A DNA stretch of 64,000 bases from the NCBI RefSeq assembly GCF_001513955.1, contig NZ_KQ948146.1, positions 160,476-224,475 of the forward strand, given 5' to 3'. Below are positions 37,020-45,506 of this stretch, in pieces. The first letter of the stretch is position 1; each line of letters begins with the position of its first letter. Source of the stretch: Streptomyces pseudovenezuelae (GTDB lineage Bacteria; Actinomycetota; Actinomycetes; Streptomycetales; Streptomycetaceae). The notes beneath the pieces were generated by a model. That model saw only the letters and a program-made list of their open reading frames with translations. It searched no databases and had not been told where the DNA came from. A program made the position numbers and the translations under genes.

Positions 37020-37388
37020 TCATGAAGGGTGCCGCACCTCGCCGTGGTCTCCACGGACGGGACAGCGGCCCCGGGGCACGCCAAGCGTCTCCAACTCGCC
37101 CCGCCGGGACGGCTCGACGGCCCGTACGGCGTCATGGACGACCGGCGTGCCCACACGCACACCGCCGCGGGCGCGGTCACGCCGCGGCTGCTGGAGCCTC
37201 TCCGCGGGGCCGGACTCGGGCGTGTCTCCGACGAGCGCACCGGCCCGGGTGCCCCCGGCGTCCGCGCGGGAGGTCCGGCCGGGGAACGGGACGGCCTGGT
37301 CGGCGACGGGCACCGGTCGGCCGGCCGAGGCGTGCCTGCTCGGCCGCGACCGGGTACCGGCCCCGCCGGACAGCACGAGAGCCTTCAT
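37020..37388 (-). pseudogene. Decayed glucose-1-phosphate thymidylyltransferase (RmlA/StrD-like)
   Basis: The frame starting at ATG 37388 begins MKALVLSGGAGTR, the exact N-terminal nucleotide-binding motif of glucose-1-phosphate thymidylyltransferases. The next part reads SRPSRHASAGRPVPVADQ, close to the family's L-R-P-x-T-x-T-S-A-K-x-L-V-P-V-A-N stretch but with several key changes (the leucine-arginine of G-T-R-L-R-P is disturbed, and the lysine of S-A-K is lost). ALVGDTPES is still recognisable. After that the reading drifts and stops at about 122 residues, while the intact enzyme is about 290-355. So it is a broken gene; it probably once supplied dTDP-sugar for the nearby glycosyltransferase. 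Confidence 0.72.
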
Positions 37389-37464
37389 CTGCGCCACCCT
37401 AGCCCGGATCAGGAAGAACGGGCCATGGCAGGGGGGTGACTTGGGGGTGGTGCGGGGTGGGCGC

Positions 37465-37641
37465 TCAGTCCTCGCCGCGGAAGATGTTGTCCTCGCCCGT
37501 GTGCGCCGTGGTGGGTCCGACCCGGTCCTCCACCGCGGGCAGGCAGGTCCGCAGGTCTCCCTTGCCGTGCAGGCGGCGGGCCCTGGACCAGCCCGTCTCG
37601 GGCCGGCGTGCGAGAGGCTTGTCAACGGTCTGCGGGGTCAC
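37465..37641 (-). CDS. Small ORF, hypothetical, 58 residues
   Basis: Reading from GTG 37641 to TGA 37465-37467 gives a 58-residue protein beginning MTPQTVDKPLARRPETG, with the middle GDLRTCLPAVEDRVGP and the end AHTGEDNIFRGED. About 90% of its codons end in G or C, as in real genes here, and the other strand and frames lack this bias. It is too short for the usual search limits. The lone Cys and the acidic C terminus are its only features. No known family. Upstream GAAGGA is far (about 13 bases), so the start is not certain. Confidence 0.45.
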   Translation of the reverse strand: MTPQTVDKPLARRPETGWSRARRLHGKGDLRTCLPAVEDRVGPTTAHTGEDNIFRGED

Positions 37642-37795
37642 GGTGGTTCACCGTCCTTCCATGCTCCCCTCCGGGTCCCCCGGGGGCCGCGGGACAAACG
37701 GACCGGAAAGCCCTCCGCCTCCTCGGCCCGCACACATATTCGTCGAGGAACCGGGGCGCCGGAACTTGACGGCCGGTCGAACCGGTCCGCCCTGT

Positions 37796-38215
37796 TCAGG
37801 TGTTGGGCCGTGCCACGCTGATGTCGCCCAGAGCAGATCCGGGATCGCGTTCCATGGCCGTGTCGCCGAGGGAGACGATGCCGACGGCATGGCCGTGCTC
37901 GACGACCGGGATGCGGCGCACGGCGTGCTCGCGCATGAGCGCGATCGCGTGGTCCAGGTCGTCCTCGGGCGTGACGGTCACCAGGTCGTCGCTGCACGCG
38001 GCGGCCACGGTGATCTGTTCCGGGTCGCCACCCTCGGCGAGGGAGCGCACGACGAGGTCACGGTCGGTGACCAGGCCGCGCAGTTCGTCGCTGTCGGTGA
38101 CCAGGACGGCGCCGAGGTCCTGGTCGCGCATGATCCTCGCGACGGCCGTCACGGAGGTCTGCGGTTCCACGGTGGCCGGGGCGCTGGTCATGATGTCGCT
38201 GACGTGCTGAGTCAT
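37796..38215 (-). CDS. Tandem CBS domain protein
   Basis: 139 residues consisting of a pair of CBS motifs. First: MTSAPATVEPQTSVTAVARIM, followed by VLVTDSDELRGLVTDRDL. Second: ACSDDLVTVTPEDDLDHAIALM, followed by RRIPVVEHGHAVGIVSLGD. CBS pairs bind adenine nucleotides (AMP, ATP, S-adenosyl derivatives) and usually control partner proteins. Start ATG 38215 has GGAGAGG upstream. It lies 47 bases from the 3' end of the SpoIIE-type phosphatase, same strand, so they may be co-transcribed, with a regulatory role for this gene. Confidence 0.87.
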   Translation of the reverse strand: MTQHVSDIMTSAPATVEPQTSVTAVARIMRDQDLGAVLVTDSDELRGLVTDRDLVVRSLAEGGDPEQITVAAACSDDLVTVTPEDDLDHAIALMREHAVRRIPVVEHGHAVGIVSLGDTAMERDPGSALGDISVARPNT

Positions 38216-38262
38216 GGCGTACCTCTCCGTGTGCGGGGATGGTCCGCTCCGGGTACCCCGCC

Positions 38263-40710
38263 TCAGCCGTCGAGTGCGATCTCGCTCCACACCTGTTTGC
38301 CGCCGCTGACGGGGACGCTGCCCCAGGCCGCCGACACGGCCTCGACGAGGAGGATGCCGCGGCCTCCGGTGGCCTCCCAGCCGATGTTGGTGGGCTTGGC
38401 GGGGGTGCGCGGCGAGGTGTCGGCGACGGAGACCCGCAGCCGCCTCCCGATGAGGGTGAGGTCGAGACGCACCTGCCCGCCGGTGTGCACGAGGGCGTTG
38501 GTGACGAGTTCGGACACGACGAGCAGGGCGGTGTCCATGGCGTCCTCGGGGACGCCCCAGACGCGCAGGGTGCGCCGGGTGAAGCGGCGGGCGTGCCGGG
38601 CGGCCTCGGGGACCCGCCAGACGGTCCAGCTCTCCCGGAGCGGCTGGGTGGCCATGCCGTCGTAGCGCAGCAGGAGCAGGGCGACGTCGTCGCTGCGGCG
38701 GGCGCCTCCGAGCAGCGCGTCGGCGACGAGGCCGAGGTGGGCCGGGTCGGAGACGGCCAGCCCGTGCGCGAAGTGGTTCATGCCCTCGTCGATGTCGGCC
38801 TCGGTGGACTCGACGAGGCCGTCGGTGGTCAGGGCGATCAGGGTGCCGGGCCGCAGCCGGAGCGGGGTCATCGGGAAGTCGGCCTGGGCCACCACGCCGA
38901 GCGGGGGGCCGCCGTCGCTCTCGGCGATGTCGGTGGTGCCGTCGGGGTGGCGCAGCACCGGCGGCAGATGTCCGGCGCGGACGCACCAGGCCGTGCCCTC
39001 CTCCATGTCGACGTCCACATAGGTGCAGGTGACGAAGAGGTCGGTCTCCAGGTCCATGAGGAGGCGGTTGGCGTGGGCGACGACGACGTCCGGGGGGTGT
39101 CCCTCGACGGCGTAGGCGCGCAGGGCGGTGCGCATCTGCCCCATGAGGGTGGCGGCGGCGGCGCTGTGACCCTGGACGTCGCCGATGACCAGGGCGACGT
39201 GGTTGTCGGGCAGCGGGATCACGTCGTACCAGTCGCCGCCGAGCTCCAGGCCCGCGGTGCTGGGCAGATAGCGGGCGACGGCGACCGCGCCGGGCAGGGT
39301 GGGCAGACGGCGCGGCAGCAGCTGGCGCTGGAGCATGCCGACGAGCTCGTGCTCGGCGTCGAGGGCGTGCGCACGCATCAGCGCCTGCCCCGCGAGACCG
39401 GCGGAGGCGGTCAGCAGGGCGCGTTCGTCGGGGTCGAAGTGGTGGGGGGTGTCCCAGCCGATGAGGCAGGCGCCGGCCATGCGGCCCGCGGCGGGCAGCG
39501 GCAGGACGGCGAGGCCGCCGGGGCCGACGTCGGCGAGTGCGGGTTCGAGGACGGTGCCGGCCGGCCAGATCTGGGCGCGGCCCTCCCGCAGGGCGGTGGC
39601 CAGGGTGGGCATGGCCCGCACGGGTGCCTCGGGCCACTCGCTGCGCCACTCCAGGCGCCACAGCTCGGGCCAGGACTCCGGTTCGGGCGGGTCGAGGACG
39701 GTCACGACGAGCCGGTCGTTCTCCAGCTCGGCGAGGGCGATGCGGTCGGCCCTGAGCGGGGCGCGGAGGGCGGAGACGACGGCCTGACTGACGTCGCGGA
39801 CGGTGCCCGCCATCGCGAGGGCGGCGGCCAGGCGCTGGACGCGGGCCACGTCGGTGACGTCGGAGCGCAGGGTGGAGGCGTCGGCGACGGTGCCCACGAG
39901 CCGGGCCGGACCGCCCTCGCCGCCGGCCGGCATACGGCCGCGCAGTCTGAGCCACTTGGGCGGTCCCGAGGGCTGGAGGATGCGGAACTCCAGTTCCCGG
40001 TCGCCGACGGACATGTGACCGGCCTCGAACAGGGACATCAGCGAGGGCAGGTCCTCGGGGACGGTCAGGCCGAGCAGGGTCTCGATCTTTCCGTCGAAGG
40101 CGGCCCGGCTCATGCCGAACAGCTCCAGGATGCCGTCGCCGACCTCGACCCGGCCGGTGTCGATGGCGAGGCTGAACGCGTGCGAGCCCAGTTCCGCGCC
40201 TTCCGGGGCGGGGACGGGCACGGGACAGACCACCGCGTCGGCGATCAGTTCGAGGCACTTGCGGTCCTCGTCGTCGAATCCGTGCGGATCCTCGCTGACG
40301 GCGACGAGACAGGCCCGGCCGTCGTCACCGTGCGCGGGCAGCACGGCCAGGTGGAAGTCCCGCCGGGCCACCCTGCGCGAATCGGCGCAGGTGGCGACTT
40401 CCTCCGGGCTGAGGAAGACCGGCCGGCCCGTGCGGTAGGCGTCGGCGGGTGGGAAGTCGCTGGAGCCCGGATAGCTGTCGCGCAGCCCGTACACCGTCCG
40501 GGGGACGCCGGCCGACTCGACCAGGCACAGCAGATCGCCGTCCGCACCGGGCCTGTACACGGCGGCGAGGGTCGCCCCGGTGAAGACGAGCGCCTGCTCC
40601 AGGACGCGGCGCAGCCTTTCCGGCGACCGGGGACCGTCCGTGAGCGAGGTCAGGGCGTTTTCGGCACGCAGCGTCCTCCCTCTGCGTCCCGCAGCGCCCT
40701 CACTCACCAC
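38263..40710 (-). CDS. SpoIIE-type PP2C phosphatase with GAF, PAS and C-terminal anti-sigma kinase-like ATPase
   Basis: 815 residues. Order: GAF-like domain (about 20-170), PAS region (about 178-270), second GAF (about 290-440), PP2C/SpoIIE phosphatase (about 455-680) with LELGGDWYDVIPLP and VIGDVQGHSA holding the metal-binding Asp residues, ending SDDVALLLLR, and a HATPase of the SpoIIAB/RsbW kind (about 690-815) with SELVTNALVHTGG and GGRGILLVEAV. Such proteins both phosphorylate and dephosphorylate anti-anti-sigma factors and act in stress and development. Divergent from ramC with 194 bases between. Start is one of two adjacent GTG codons. Confidence 0.9.
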   Translation of the reverse strand: MVSEGAAGRRGRTLRAENALTSLTDGPRSPERLRRVLEQALVFTGATLAAVYRPGADGDLLCLVESAGVPRTVYGLRDSYPGSSDFPPADAYRTGRPVFLSPEEVATCADSRRVARRDFHLAVLPAHGDDGRACLVAVSEDPHGFDDEDRKCLELIADAVVCPVPVPAPEGAELGSHAFSLAIDTGRVEVGDGILELFGMSRAAFDGKIETLLGLTVPEDLPSLMSLFEAGHMSVGDRELEFRILQPSGPPKWLRLRGRMPAGGEGGPARLVGTVADASTLRSDVTDVARVQRLAAALAMAGTVRDVSQAVVSALRAPLRADRIALAELENDRLVVTVLDPPEPESWPELWRLEWRSEWPEAPVRAMPTLATALREGRAQIWPAGTVLEPALADVGPGGLAVLPLPAAGRMAGACLIGWDTPHHFDPDERALLTASAGLAGQALMRAHALDAEHELVGMLQRQLLPRRLPTLPGAVAVARYLPSTAGLELGGDWYDVIPLPDNHVALVIGDVQGHSAAAATLMGQMRTALRAYAVEGHPPDVVVAHANRLLMDLETDLFVTCTYVDVDMEEGTAWCVRAGHLPPVLRHPDGTTDIAESDGGPPLGVVAQADFPMTPLRLRPGTLIALTTDGLVESTEADIDEGMNHFAHGLAVSDPAHLGLVADALLGGARRSDDVALLLLRYDGMATQPLRESWTVWRVPEAARHARRFTRRTLRVWGVPEDAMDTALLVVSELVTNALVHTGGQVRLDLTLIGRRLRVSVADTSPRTPAKPTNIGWEATGGRGILLVEAVSAAWGSVPVSGGKQVWSEIALDG

Positions 40711-40904
40711 TTCGCCATTACAGCGCTAATACGGCATGTGCGCAGCCCCTGTGGGCCTTCGGGGGAGCGCCCGCGGCCGCCGCGCTCGAAACCCCTCGAA
40801 CAAATCTTGACGCATGCGTTTCGCACGGTGATCTCGTGACAGCCGTGACTGTCCGTGGCCACCGCCTCGCTGGAAGGCTCTGTGGTGGGCCAAGGAGGGG
40901 ACGC
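40711..40904. promoter_or_regulatory. Divergent promoter region of ramC and the SpoIIE-type phosphatase
   Basis: 194 bases between the starts of two divergent genes, containing the ramC promoter and AAGGAGGGG at 40892-40900 as its ribosome-binding site. In S. coelicolor the response regulator RamR binds repeats upstream of ramC; I could not place such repeats with confidence here. Confidence 0.5.
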
Positions 40905-43529
40905 ATGGACAAGCGCTACGAGGTGTACGCGCTCGCCGACAGACACTTCTACGAGACGCCCGACCGGATCTCCGCCGGTGAGGCGCCCGTCTACGAGACG
41001 GCGCGCCGCGCGGTGCCGGACGGGTGGGACGCGGCACGCATCGGTGACTGGCTGACGCTGACGCCGCTCGGCGCGGACGGGAAGCCGGCGCCGGGTCCGT
41101 CGCAGGGCTGGAAGATCCACGCCTCGGCCACCCGGGAGAACGCCGAGCGGATCGCCGCGATCGTGTGGGACTACTGCGTGCCCCGGCGCATCTCGTTCAA
41201 GTTCGTCCCCGGCCCGCACCTGCTGCACCTGCGCAACACCAAGTACGCGGCCCGCGACACCAGCGGCAAGTTCGTCACGATCTACCCGGCCGACGAGGAG
41301 CAGCTGCACGAGGTGCTCCGTGAGCTGGGCAAGCTCCTGGAGGGCTTCGAGGGGCCGTACATCCTCACCGATCTGCGCTGGTCCGAGGGCCCGCTCTACG
41401 TCCGCTACGGCGCTTTCGCGCGCATGTTCGTCGTCGACGACCGGGGCTCCCTGGTGCCGGCGGTGCGGGACGGCGAGGGGACGCTGGTGCCGGACCGGCG
41501 TGCGCCCTCCTTCCAGGTGCCCGACTGGGTGAAGCTCCCCGACTTCCTGGAGCCGCACCTGGAGGCCCGCAACACCACGACGGTCGGCGAGCTGCCGTAC
41601 CGGATCGAGAAGGCGCTGCACTTCTCCAACGGCGGCGGGGTCTACACCGGCACCGACACCCGCGACGGGCGCAAGGTCGTCCTGAAGGAGGGCCGGCCGC
41701 ACGCGGGCCTGGCCGCCGACGGGGCGGACGCGATCGCCCGTCTGGAGCGGGAGAAGGACGCCCTGGAGCAGGTGGCGGGTACGGGCGTGGTGCCCGAGGT
41801 GCGGGACTGGTTCACCCTCGGCGACCACCGGTTCCTCGTCATGGACTTCCTGGAGGGGCGCCCGCTGAACTCGTTCTTCGCCGAGCGGCATCCGCTGCTC
41901 GGTCCGGATCCCGATCCGAAGGCCGTGGCCGACTACACGGCGTGGGCGGTGCGCATCCACGGAGCGGTGGAGCGGGCCGTGGAGGCGGTGCACGCACGCG
42001 GGATCGTCTTCAACGACCTGCACGTCTTCAACATCATGGTCGGCCCCGACGAGGAGTCGGTCTCCCTGCTCGACTTCGAGGCGGCGGCGCCCGTCGAGGA
42101 GAACGGCCGCCAGGTGGTCGCCCACCCCGGCTTCTTCGCCCCGCCGGACCGCAAGGGCATCGACGTCGACCGCTACGCCCTGGCCTGTCTGCGGATCGCC
42201 CTGTTCCTGCCGGTGACCACGCTGTTCGTGGTCGACCGCGGGAAGGCGGCCCATCTGGCCGAGGTGATCCTGCGTCAGTTCCCGGACGTGCCGAAGGAGT
42301 TCCTCGACGAGGCGGTCGCGGAGATCACCCGGGACATCGCCCCGGACACCGGCGGCGGGCGTACGCCGCTGAGGGCGGTGCCGTCCTTCGTGGAACCCGG
42401 CGACTGGCCGAGCAGCCGCGACTCCATGGTCAAGGCGCTGCTCGCCTCGGCCACACCGGAGCGCGAGGACCGGCTCTTCCCCGGTGACATCACCCAGTTC
42501 AACGACGGCGGCGGCCTCGGACTCGCCCACGGCGCGGCCGGGGTGCTGTACGCGCTGGACGCCGTCGGCGCCGAGCGGTACGAGGAGGGCGAGCGCTGGC
42601 TCCTGGCCCGCACCGCACCCCCGCCCACGGGCACCCCGCTCGGGCTCTACGACGGTCTCACGGGCGTCGCGCACGTCCTGGACCGGCTCGGCCACCGCCG
42701 ACGCGCTCTCGACCTGGTCGACCGCGTCCTCGCGGAACGCTGGCAGAACCTCTCCTCCGACCTGCACGGCGGCCTGGCCGGGCTCGGCCTGGTCCTCGGC
42801 GAACTGGCCCGCACGACGGGCGAGTCGGAGCTGCGGGACCGTGCCGCCGAGGCGGCAGACGTCCTCGTACGACGGCTCGCGCAGCCTCCCGCGGACACCA
42901 AGCGGCGCCGGGCCGGGCTGCTGAAGGGGTGGACCGGGCCCGCGCTGTTCCTGCTGCGGCAGTACGAACACACCGGTGAGCCGCTGCTGTTGAGGGCGGC
43001 CGAGGTCGCGTTGCGCAGGGATCTGGAGTGCTGCGTGACGCACCCGGGCGGCTCGCTGGAGGTCGACGAGGGCTGGCGCACGCTGCCCTACCTGGGCGAG
43101 GGAAGCGTCGGCATCGGGATGGTCCTGGACGACTACCTCGCCCAGGGCGCCGACACCGAGGGCGAGTTCGAGCGGGCGCGGGCCGGGGTGCTGACCGCCG
43201 CCACCAGCCGCTTCTATGTGCAGCCCGGTCTCTTCCAGGGCCGTGCCGGGATGATCCTGCACCTCGCACGCACCGACACCCCCGGGGCGACCCGCGAGCG
43301 GCTTGCCGGACAGATCGACGGGCTCGGCTGGTTCTCCATGGACTACCAGGGCCAACTGGCCTTCCCGGGCCACCAGATGATGCGGCTGTCGATGGACCTG
43401 GGCACCGGAACGGCAGGGTGCCTGCTCGCGCTCGGCGCGGCCCACGCGGCCCCCGGCGCCCCGGCCACCGCACACCTGCCGTTCCTGCCGCCCCTCGGGC
43501 GGCCCCAAGAACGCGGTTCCGCGATGTAA
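40905..43529 (+). CDS. ramC: Class III lanthipeptide synthetase RamC
   Basis: 874-residue LanKC enzyme that dehydrates and cyclises the RamS peptide to SapB-type surfactant. N-terminal lyase domain (about 1-215, beginning KRYEVYALADRHFYETPDR). Kinase domain (about 225-500): VVLKEGRPH with the ATP Lys, catalytic loop VFNDLHVFNIMV near residue 368, LLDFEAA metal motif. C-terminal LanC-like cyclase domain (about 510-850): GLAHGAAGVLYAL, GGLAGLGLVLG and LLKGWTGPALFLL repeats; the zinc-ligand Cys and His of class I and IV cyclases are not evident, as expected for class III. First gene of ramCSAB with its own strong ribosome site. Confidence 0.95.
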   Translation: MDKRYEVYALADRHFYETPDRISAGEAPVYETARRAVPDGWDAARIGDWLTLTPLGADGKPAPGPSQGWKIHASATRENAERIAAIVWDYCVPRRISFKFVPGPHLLHLRNTKYAARDTSGKFVTIYPADEEQLHEVLRELGKLLEGFEGPYILTDLRWSEGPLYVRYGAFARMFVVDDRGSLVPAVRDGEGTLVPDRRAPSFQVPDWVKLPDFLEPHLEARNTTTVGELPYRIEKALHFSNGGGVYTGTDTRDGRKVVLKEGRPHAGLAADGADAIARLEREKDALEQVAGTGVVPEVRDWFTLGDHRFLVMDFLEGRPLNSFFAERHPLLGPDPDPKAVADYTAWAVRIHGAVERAVEAVHARGIVFNDLHVFNIMVGPDEESVSLLDFEAAAPVEENGRQVVAHPGFFAPPDRKGIDVDRYALACLRIALFLPVTTLFVVDRGKAAHLAEVILRQFPDVPKEFLDEAVAEITRDIAPDTGGGRTPLRAVPSFVEPGDWPSSRDSMVKALLASATPEREDRLFPGDITQFNDGGGLGLAHGAAGVLYALDAVGAERYEEGERWLLARTAPPPTGTPLGLYDGLTGVAHVLDRLGHRRRALDLVDRVLAERWQNLSSDLHGGLAGLGLVLGELARTTGESELRDRAAEAADVLVRRLAQPPADTKRRRAGLLKGWTGPALFLLRQYEHTGEPLLLRAAEVALRRDLECCVTHPGGSLEVDEGWRTLPYLGEGSVGIGMVLDDYLAQGADTEGEFERARAGVLTAATSRFYVQPGLFQGRAGMILHLARTDTPGATRERLAGQIDGLGWFSMDYQGQLAFPGHQMMRLSMDLGTGTAGCLLALGAAHAAPGAPATAHLPFLPPLGRPQERGSAM

Positions 43530-43588
43530 CGGAGCCGTGACCCAACCCCGTCCCCACGGGTGGACGACACCGAGGAAAGGAAACCGAG

Positions 43589-43705
43589 ATGGCACTTCTC
43601 GACCTGCAGACGATGGAGTCCGACGAGCACACCGGCGGCGGCGGCAACAGCACGCTGAGCCTGCTGTCCTGTGTCAGCGCCGCGAGCGTCACGCTCTGTC
43701 TCTGA
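43589..43705 (+). CDS. ramS: SapB-type lanthipeptide precursor RamS
   Basis: 38-residue peptide too short for standard ORF calls. Leader MALLDLQTMESDEHTGGGGN has the Leu-Leu-Asp-Leu-Gln motif recognised by RamC. The core is two repeats of Ser-xx-Ser-xxx-Cys: Ser21, Ser24, Cys28, and Ser30, Ser33, Cys37, the same pattern that makes two labionin/lanthionine rings in S. coelicolor SapB. The processed peptide coats aerial hyphae as a surfactant. Compared with SapB the stretch between rings is one residue (Val29) rather than two, and an extra Ser27 precedes the first Cys. The ribosome site AGGAAAGG is just upstream and a hairpin follows the stop. Confidence 0.94.
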   Translation: MALLDLQTMESDEHTGGGGNSTLSLLSCVSAASVTLCL

Positions 43706-43727
43706 CAGGCATCGTGCGCCCATGACT

Positions 43728-43764
43728 CCGGGCGGTCCACTCCCGCGAGGGAGGGACCGCCCGG
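43728..43764. terminator. Hairpin between ramS and ramA
   Basis: 11-base-pair outer stem (CCGGGCGGTCC pairing with GGACCGCCCGG) plus an inner CTCCC/GGGAG pairing around GCGA, 22 bases after ramS. Likely a partial terminator or RNA-stabilising structure that lets ramS transcript exceed that of the exporter genes. Confidence 0.68.
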
Positions 43765-43793
43765 GGTTCTGCACACCTCCGGAAGGCCGCCGT

Positions 43794-45506
43794 ATGACGA
43801 CTCGCACCTCGCCACCGGCCCCGCACGGCCTCCTGGGCCCGGCCCCCGCCCGCTGTCTGCTCCTGTGCCTGGTGAGCACGGCGGCGACCGGCGCCGGACT
43901 GCTGCTGCCCGCGGCCCTCGGCCGCGCCCTCGACCTGCTGCTGGCGCAGGCGCCGGCCACCCGCTGGGTCCTGTACTGCGCCGGACTGGTCCTGCTGCTC
44001 GCGCTGCTCGACGCCGCCGAGACCGTCCTGGGCGGCACCCTCGACGCCCGCACCACCGCCTGGCTGCGCCGCCGCCTCACCGGTCATGTCCTGGCCGTCG
44101 GCCCGCGTGCCACCGCCCGCTTCGGGCCCGGCGACCTCGTCGCCCGCCTGGTCGGCAACGCCGCACAGGCCGGTACCGCACCGACCGCCCGCGCCGCCCT
44201 GCTCGCCGCGCTGGCCGGACCGGTCGGCGGCGTCGTGGCCCTCGGCCTCATCTCACCCTGGCTCGCGGCCGTGTTCCTGGCCGGAGCACCGGTGCTCGCC
44301 CTGCTGCTGCGCGCCTTCGCCCGCGACACCCGGGAATGCGTGACGCGCTACCAGGAGGTGCAGGGGCGGATCGCGCAGGCCCTCTCTGAGGCCGTCGGCG
44401 GACACCGCACCATCCGCGCCGCGGGAACCGAGGACCGGGAGACGGCCCGCGTCCTGCGCCCGCTGCCCGAGCTGTCCGAGGCCGGTCACCGCATGTGGCG
44501 GGTCCAGGGCCGGGCCTCGGGCCAGTCCGTCGCCGTGGCCCCGCTGCTCCAGCTCGGTGTCCTCGCCGTGGCCGGGGTCCTGCTGGCCCGGCACCGCGTC
44601 ACGGTGGGCGAGGTCCTCGCCGCCTCCCGGTACGCGGTCCTCGCGACCGGCGTCGGCGTCCTGGTGGGCCAGCTCGCCGGCCTGGCCCGGGCCCGGGCGG
44701 CGGCCGGACGACTGGACGAGGTCCTCGCGGAACCGGTCGTCCGGCACGGCGAGCGCGGGCTGCCGCCCGGCCCCGGCCGCCTCGAACTGCGGGGCGTCAC
44801 CGCCCTGCGCGGCCCACGTGCCGTGCTCGACGGGGTCGACCTCGTCGTACCGGGCGGGACGACGCTCGCGGTGGTGGGCCGCTCGGGGGCGGGCAAGTCA
44901 CTGCTCGCCGCGCTGGCCGGACGGCTCGCCGAACCGGACGCCGGGGAGGTCCTGCTCGACGGGGTGCCGCTGCGCGAGCTCACCCACGACGCACTGCGCC
45001 GCTCGATCGGCTACGCCTTCGAACGCCCCGCCCTGCTCGGTGGCACCGTCGAGGAGGAGATCGGCCTCGCCCTCCCGTCCCGCTCCCCCGCCCAGGTCCG
45101 GGAGGCCGCCCGCACCGCCCACGCGGACGACTTCGTACGCCGGCTGCCCGAGGGGTACGACACCCTCGTCGCCGACGCCCCACGCTCCGGCGGGGAGTCC
45201 CAACGGCTCGGTCTGGCCCGGGCGTTCGCCCACGGCGGCCGGCTGCTCATCCTCGACGACGCCCTCTCCAGCCTCGACACGGTCACCGAGGCGCGCATCG
45301 CCGAGGCCCTGGTGAGCGGCGGCGCGCGCGGCACCCGTCTGCTCGTCGCCCACCGCGCCGCCACGGCGGCCCGCGCGGACGCGGTGGCCTGGCTGGACGG
45401 GGGGCGCGTGCGTGCGGTGGGACCGCACGAGGAGCTCTGGCGGCTGGCCGAGTACCGGGCGGTGTTCGGGGGCGGGGCGGACGCCGCGGACGGAGGGCAG
45501 TCGTGA
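43794..45506 (+). CDS. ramA: ABC exporter subunit RamA
   Basis: 570-residue half-transporter in the SapB exporter. Six membrane helices (about 20-295), then the ATPase domain. Its motifs are off the canonical form: P-loop GRSGAGKSLLA, signature RSGGESQRLG, Walker B LLILDDALSSLD with Asp in place of the catalytic Glu, H-loop LVAHRAATA. It is therefore likely the weak site of a heterodimer with RamB, where the other site is consensus. ATG 43794 has GGAAGG upstream and comes after the intergenic hairpin; an upstream ORF start at 43671 is not needed. Stop overlaps the ramB start (GTGA). Confidence 0.92.
   Translation: MTTRTSPPAPHGLLGPAPARCLLLCLVSTAATGAGLLLPAALGRALDLLLAQAPATRWVLYCAGLVLLLALLDAAETVLGGTLDARTTAWLRRRLTGHVLAVGPRATARFGPGDLVARLVGNAAQAGTAPTARAALLAALAGPVGGVVALGLISPWLAAVFLAGAPVLALLLRAFARDTRECVTRYQEVQGRIAQALSEAVGGHRTIRAAGTEDRETARVLRPLPELSEAGHRMWRVQGRASGQSVAVAPLLQLGVLAVAGVLLARHRVTVGEVLAASRYAVLATGVGVLVGQLAGLARARAAAGRLDEVLAEPVVRHGERGLPPGPGRLELRGVTALRGPRAVLDGVDLVVPGGTTLAVVGRSGAGKSLLAALAGRLAEPDAGEVLLDGVPLRELTHDALRRSIGYAFERPALLGGTVEEEIGLALPSRSPAQVREAARTAHADDFVRRLPEGYDTLVADAPRSGGESQRLGLARAFAHGGRLLILDDALSSLDTVTEARIAEALVSGGARGTRLLVAHRAATAARADAVAWLDGGRVRAVGPHEELWRLAEYRAVFGGGADAADGGQS

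Noticed and set aside
36595..37023. 142-residue minus-strand ORF between the methyltransferase and RmlA remnant
   Set aside because: No third-base bias and no family match; overlaps the methyltransferase ribosome site.
38239..40839. 866-codon plus-strand ORF opposite the SpoIIE-type phosphatase
   Set aside because: Antisense shadow of a gene with clear GAF, PAS, PP2C and ATPase motifs; wrong codon bias.
40704..43595. 963-codon minus-strand ORF opposite ramC
   Set aside because: Antisense shadow of ramC; no recognisable domain.
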